A stretch of 6,243 nt of DNA from Christensenella sp. UBA1260 (lineage in GTDB: Bacteria; Bacillota; Clostridia; Christensenellales; CAG-917): the NCBI GenBank assembly GCA_002308155.1, contig DBVQ01000072.1, forward strand, positions 1 to 6,243, read 5' to 3'. Below the pieces are notes generated by a model. It saw only the letters and a program-made list of their open reading frames with translations, made no database searches and was not told where the DNA came from. The position numbers and the translations under genes were made by a program. Shown piece after piece: positions 5,471 to 6,243 of this stretch; within the stretch, counting starts at the first letter, position 1; every line of letters begins with the position of its first letter.

Positions 5471-5728
5471 TTATTTGTTGAGTTCGTTGTAGGCTTGTCT
5501 TACGCCACGCGCAAGTTGATCCGCGCAGGATGTTGGACGTCTGCCGCAGGTGTTGCCCAACAGGTATTCTTCAATCTTTTCAACTGTCCAGCCGTCAACG
5601 AGCTTTGAGATAGCCTTCAAATTGCCGTTGCATCCGCCAACGAAACTGATGTTTGAAATGACATTGCCGTCAATGTTGAAATGGATTTCGGATGAGCAAG
5701 TCATTTGTGTTTTGTATGTGTATTCCAT
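5471..5728 (-). CDS. Four-cysteine TSCPD-domain protein (TIGR03905-like), function unknown
   Basis: The 85-residue protein begins MEYTYKTQMTCSSEIHFNI and resembles the small TIGR03905-type TSCPD proteins. Four cysteines lie at the family positions: Cys11 (TCSSE), Cys33 (GGCNGNLKAISKLVDG), Cys61 (NTCGRRP) and Cys68 (PTSCADQLA). The usual TSCPD motif here reads TSCAD. Related TSCPD domains occur at the C-terminus of adenosylcobalamin-dependent ribonucleotide reductases, where the cysteines are thought to bind metal or act in thiol chemistry; the free-standing form has no established function. The start is ATG 5728 with GGAGG (5738-5734) at five bases; a TTG at 5740 would include the Shine-Dalgarno itself and is rejected. 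It is followed after 12 bases by ohrR and preceded by its own palindrome-rich promoter. Confidence 0.88.
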   Translation of the reverse strand: MEYTYKTQMTCSSEIHFNIDGNVISNISFVGGCNGNLKAISKLVDGWTVEKIEEYLLGNTCGRRPTSCADQLARGVRQAYNELNK

Positions 5729-5748
5729 AATTGCCTCCAAATGTATCT

Positions 5749-5769
5749 TTAAGATATTTTATATCTTAA
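5749..5769. promoter_or_regulatory. 21-bp inverted repeat over the -10 of the TSCPD-ohrR promoter (candidate OhrR operator)
   Basis: TTAAGATAT (5749-5757) and ATATCTTAA (5761-5769) are perfect 9-base arms around TTT, covering the -10 at 5761-5756. A further TATCTT at 5744-5749 pairs with the central AAGATA (5751-5756) around one T, so three TATCTT-type half-sites alternate in orientation. MarR-family dimers bind such AT-rich palindromes, and ohrR is the second gene of the operon, so autoregulation is the obvious reading. The sequence is not identical to the B. subtilis ohrA operator, so binding is an inference. Confidence 0.55.
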
Positions 5770-5784
5770 TTAGTGCATTGTCAA
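5756..5784 (-). promoter_or_regulatory. Sigma-A-type promoter of the TSCPD-ohrR operon
   Basis: On the minus strand a perfect TTGACA (5784-5779) is followed after 17 bases by TAAAAT (5761-5756), one mismatch from TATAAT. The expected transcription start is near 5749, giving a leader of about 20 bases with the GGAGG of the TSCPD gene. The promoter lies just inside the gap after the glutathione peroxidase stop, so the downstream pair can be transcribed independently of the upstream gene. Confidence 0.72.
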
Positions 5785-5787
5785 TGC
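5775..5787. promoter_or_regulatory. 13-bp perfect palindrome over the -35
   Basis: GCATTG (5775-5780) and CAATGC (5782-5787) flank one central base and contain the whole -35 hexamer. Its centre (5781) is 22 bp from the centre of the -10 palindrome (5759), about two helical turns, so two dimers could bind on the same face of the DNA. No T-run follows, so it is not a terminator for the upstream peroxidase gene. Confidence 0.4.
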
Positions 5788-5790
5788 CGA

Positions 5791-6243
5791 TTAAAGGAGT
5801 TTTGCAACTTCGCCGTCGAGTTTCTCGGGTGTGACAGTCGGTGCAAATCTTGCCACGACGTTGCCATCTCTGTCCACTAAGAACTTGGTGAAATTCCACT
5901 TAATCATGCCCTTTTGCTGAGATTTGAGATAGTCGTAAAGCGGAGATTGCTCTTTGCCGTTGACTTTGATCTTCGCAAATTGGCGGAAGGTGATGCCGAA
6001 TCGTGCTTGGCAGAAGCTCTCAATCTCTTCTGCGCTGCCCGGTGCTTGATTCAAAAACTGATTGCACGGAAAGTCAAGGATTTCAAAACCTTTTTCTTGA
6101 TATTTCTCATACAAGTCTTGAAGTCCGTCATATTGTGGCGTAAATCCACAACCCGTTGCTGTGTTGACGATGAGGAGTACTTTGCCTTTGTACTCGTCAA
6201 GCTTGACGTCCACACCCTTGTTGTCTTTTACTGTGATGTCATA
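5791..6243 (-). CDS. Glutathione peroxidase family protein, Cys-type (5' end outside the window)
   Basis: The frame is open to the right edge and reads YDITVKDNKGVDVKLDEYKGK at its start, matching the beginning of the family (usually M-x-YDFTVKD), so the true ATG lies just outside the window. The GTG at 6213 falls inside this conserved stretch and is not the start. 150 residues are visible, of roughly 155-160. Motifs are NTATGCGFTPQY with the peroxidatic cysteine encoded by TGT (6150-6148), not a selenocysteine TGA; DFPCNQFLNQAPGS (usually GFPCNQFGxQEPGS) with the active-site Gln; and KWNFTKFLVDRDG with the active-site Trp-Asn. ESFCQARFGITF carries another cysteine that might resolve the sulfenic acid. 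Such bacterial enzymes reduce hydroperoxides, generally with thioredoxin. The stop lies 62 bases before the TSCPD gene, on the same strand. Confidence 0.95.
   Translation of the reverse strand, partial: YDITVKDNKGVDVKLDEYKGKVLLIVNTATGCGFTPQYDGLQDLYEKYQEKGFEILDFPCNQFLNQAPGSAEEIESFCQARFGITFRQFAKIKVNGKEQSPLYDYLKSQQKGMIKWNFTKFLVDRDGNVVARFAPTVTPEKLDGEVAKLL

Noticed and set aside
5775..5787. Palindrome after the glutathione peroxidase gene as its terminator
   Set aside because: The stem is only six pairs with one central base and no T-run follows; it contains a perfect -35 hexamer instead.
6148..6150. Selenocysteine in the glutathione peroxidase
   Set aside because: The peroxidatic codon is TGT, an ordinary cysteine, so this is the Cys-type enzyme.
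1..6243. Mobile element, CRISPR array, tRNA or toxin-antitoxin system
   Set aside because: No transposase or integrase, regularly spaced repeats, tRNA-like cloverleaf or toxin-antitoxin pair was seen. The genes are ordinary chromosomal functions.

Overview
The window looks like chromosomal DNA of an endospore-forming member of the Firmicutes, most likely a clostridium-like lineage. It carries the spore genes spoVAC, spoVAD, spoVAE and a yunB homologue. The spoVA set is the short C-D-E form, and the rarA and ruvX (yqgF) proteins are Firmicutes-like. The DNA is moderately AT-rich with ordinary Shine-Dalgarno sites. I see no rRNA, tRNA, insertion sequence, CRISPR array or phage gene, and the organism cannot be named from this sequence alone.

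Left part (1-1972): a minus-strand DNA-maintenance group. rarA (AAA+ replication/recombination ATPase) is followed by ruvX (YqgF-family RNase H-fold nuclease), and then by the first codons of a further gene that leaves the window at base 1. A near-consensus sigma-A promoter sits immediately upstream of rarA, so close that the mRNA should be leaderless or nearly so. A perfect inverted repeat overlaps its -35/-10 spacer.

Middle (1973-4983): the sporulation block. yunB is the only plus-strand gene. It converges on a minus-strand spoVAC-spoVAD-spoVAE operon, whose products form the forespore channel for calcium-dipicolinic acid. A 49-codon reading frame directly upstream overlaps spoVAC by ATGA and may be its first cistron. 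SpoVAD carries an extra Lys/Asn-rich stretch of about 58 residues in the middle of its thiolase fold.

Right part (4984-6243): a redox-stress group, all on the minus strand. It runs from a Cys-type glutathione peroxidase (5' end outside the window), through a promoter with stacked palindromes, to a four-cysteine TSCPD-domain protein and an OhrR-type MarR repressor, and ends at a strong intrinsic terminator. The OhrR has the sensing cysteine and its tyrosine partners, plus a second cysteine suited to the two-Cys mechanism. The palindromes over the -35 and -10 are the natural candidate for its autoregulatory operator.

Most of the window is ordinary housekeeping and sporulation content. The points worth a second look are the small ORF coupled to spoVAC, the SpoVAD insert, the double-palindrome promoter of the TSCPD-ohrR pair, and the leaderless-looking rarA start.
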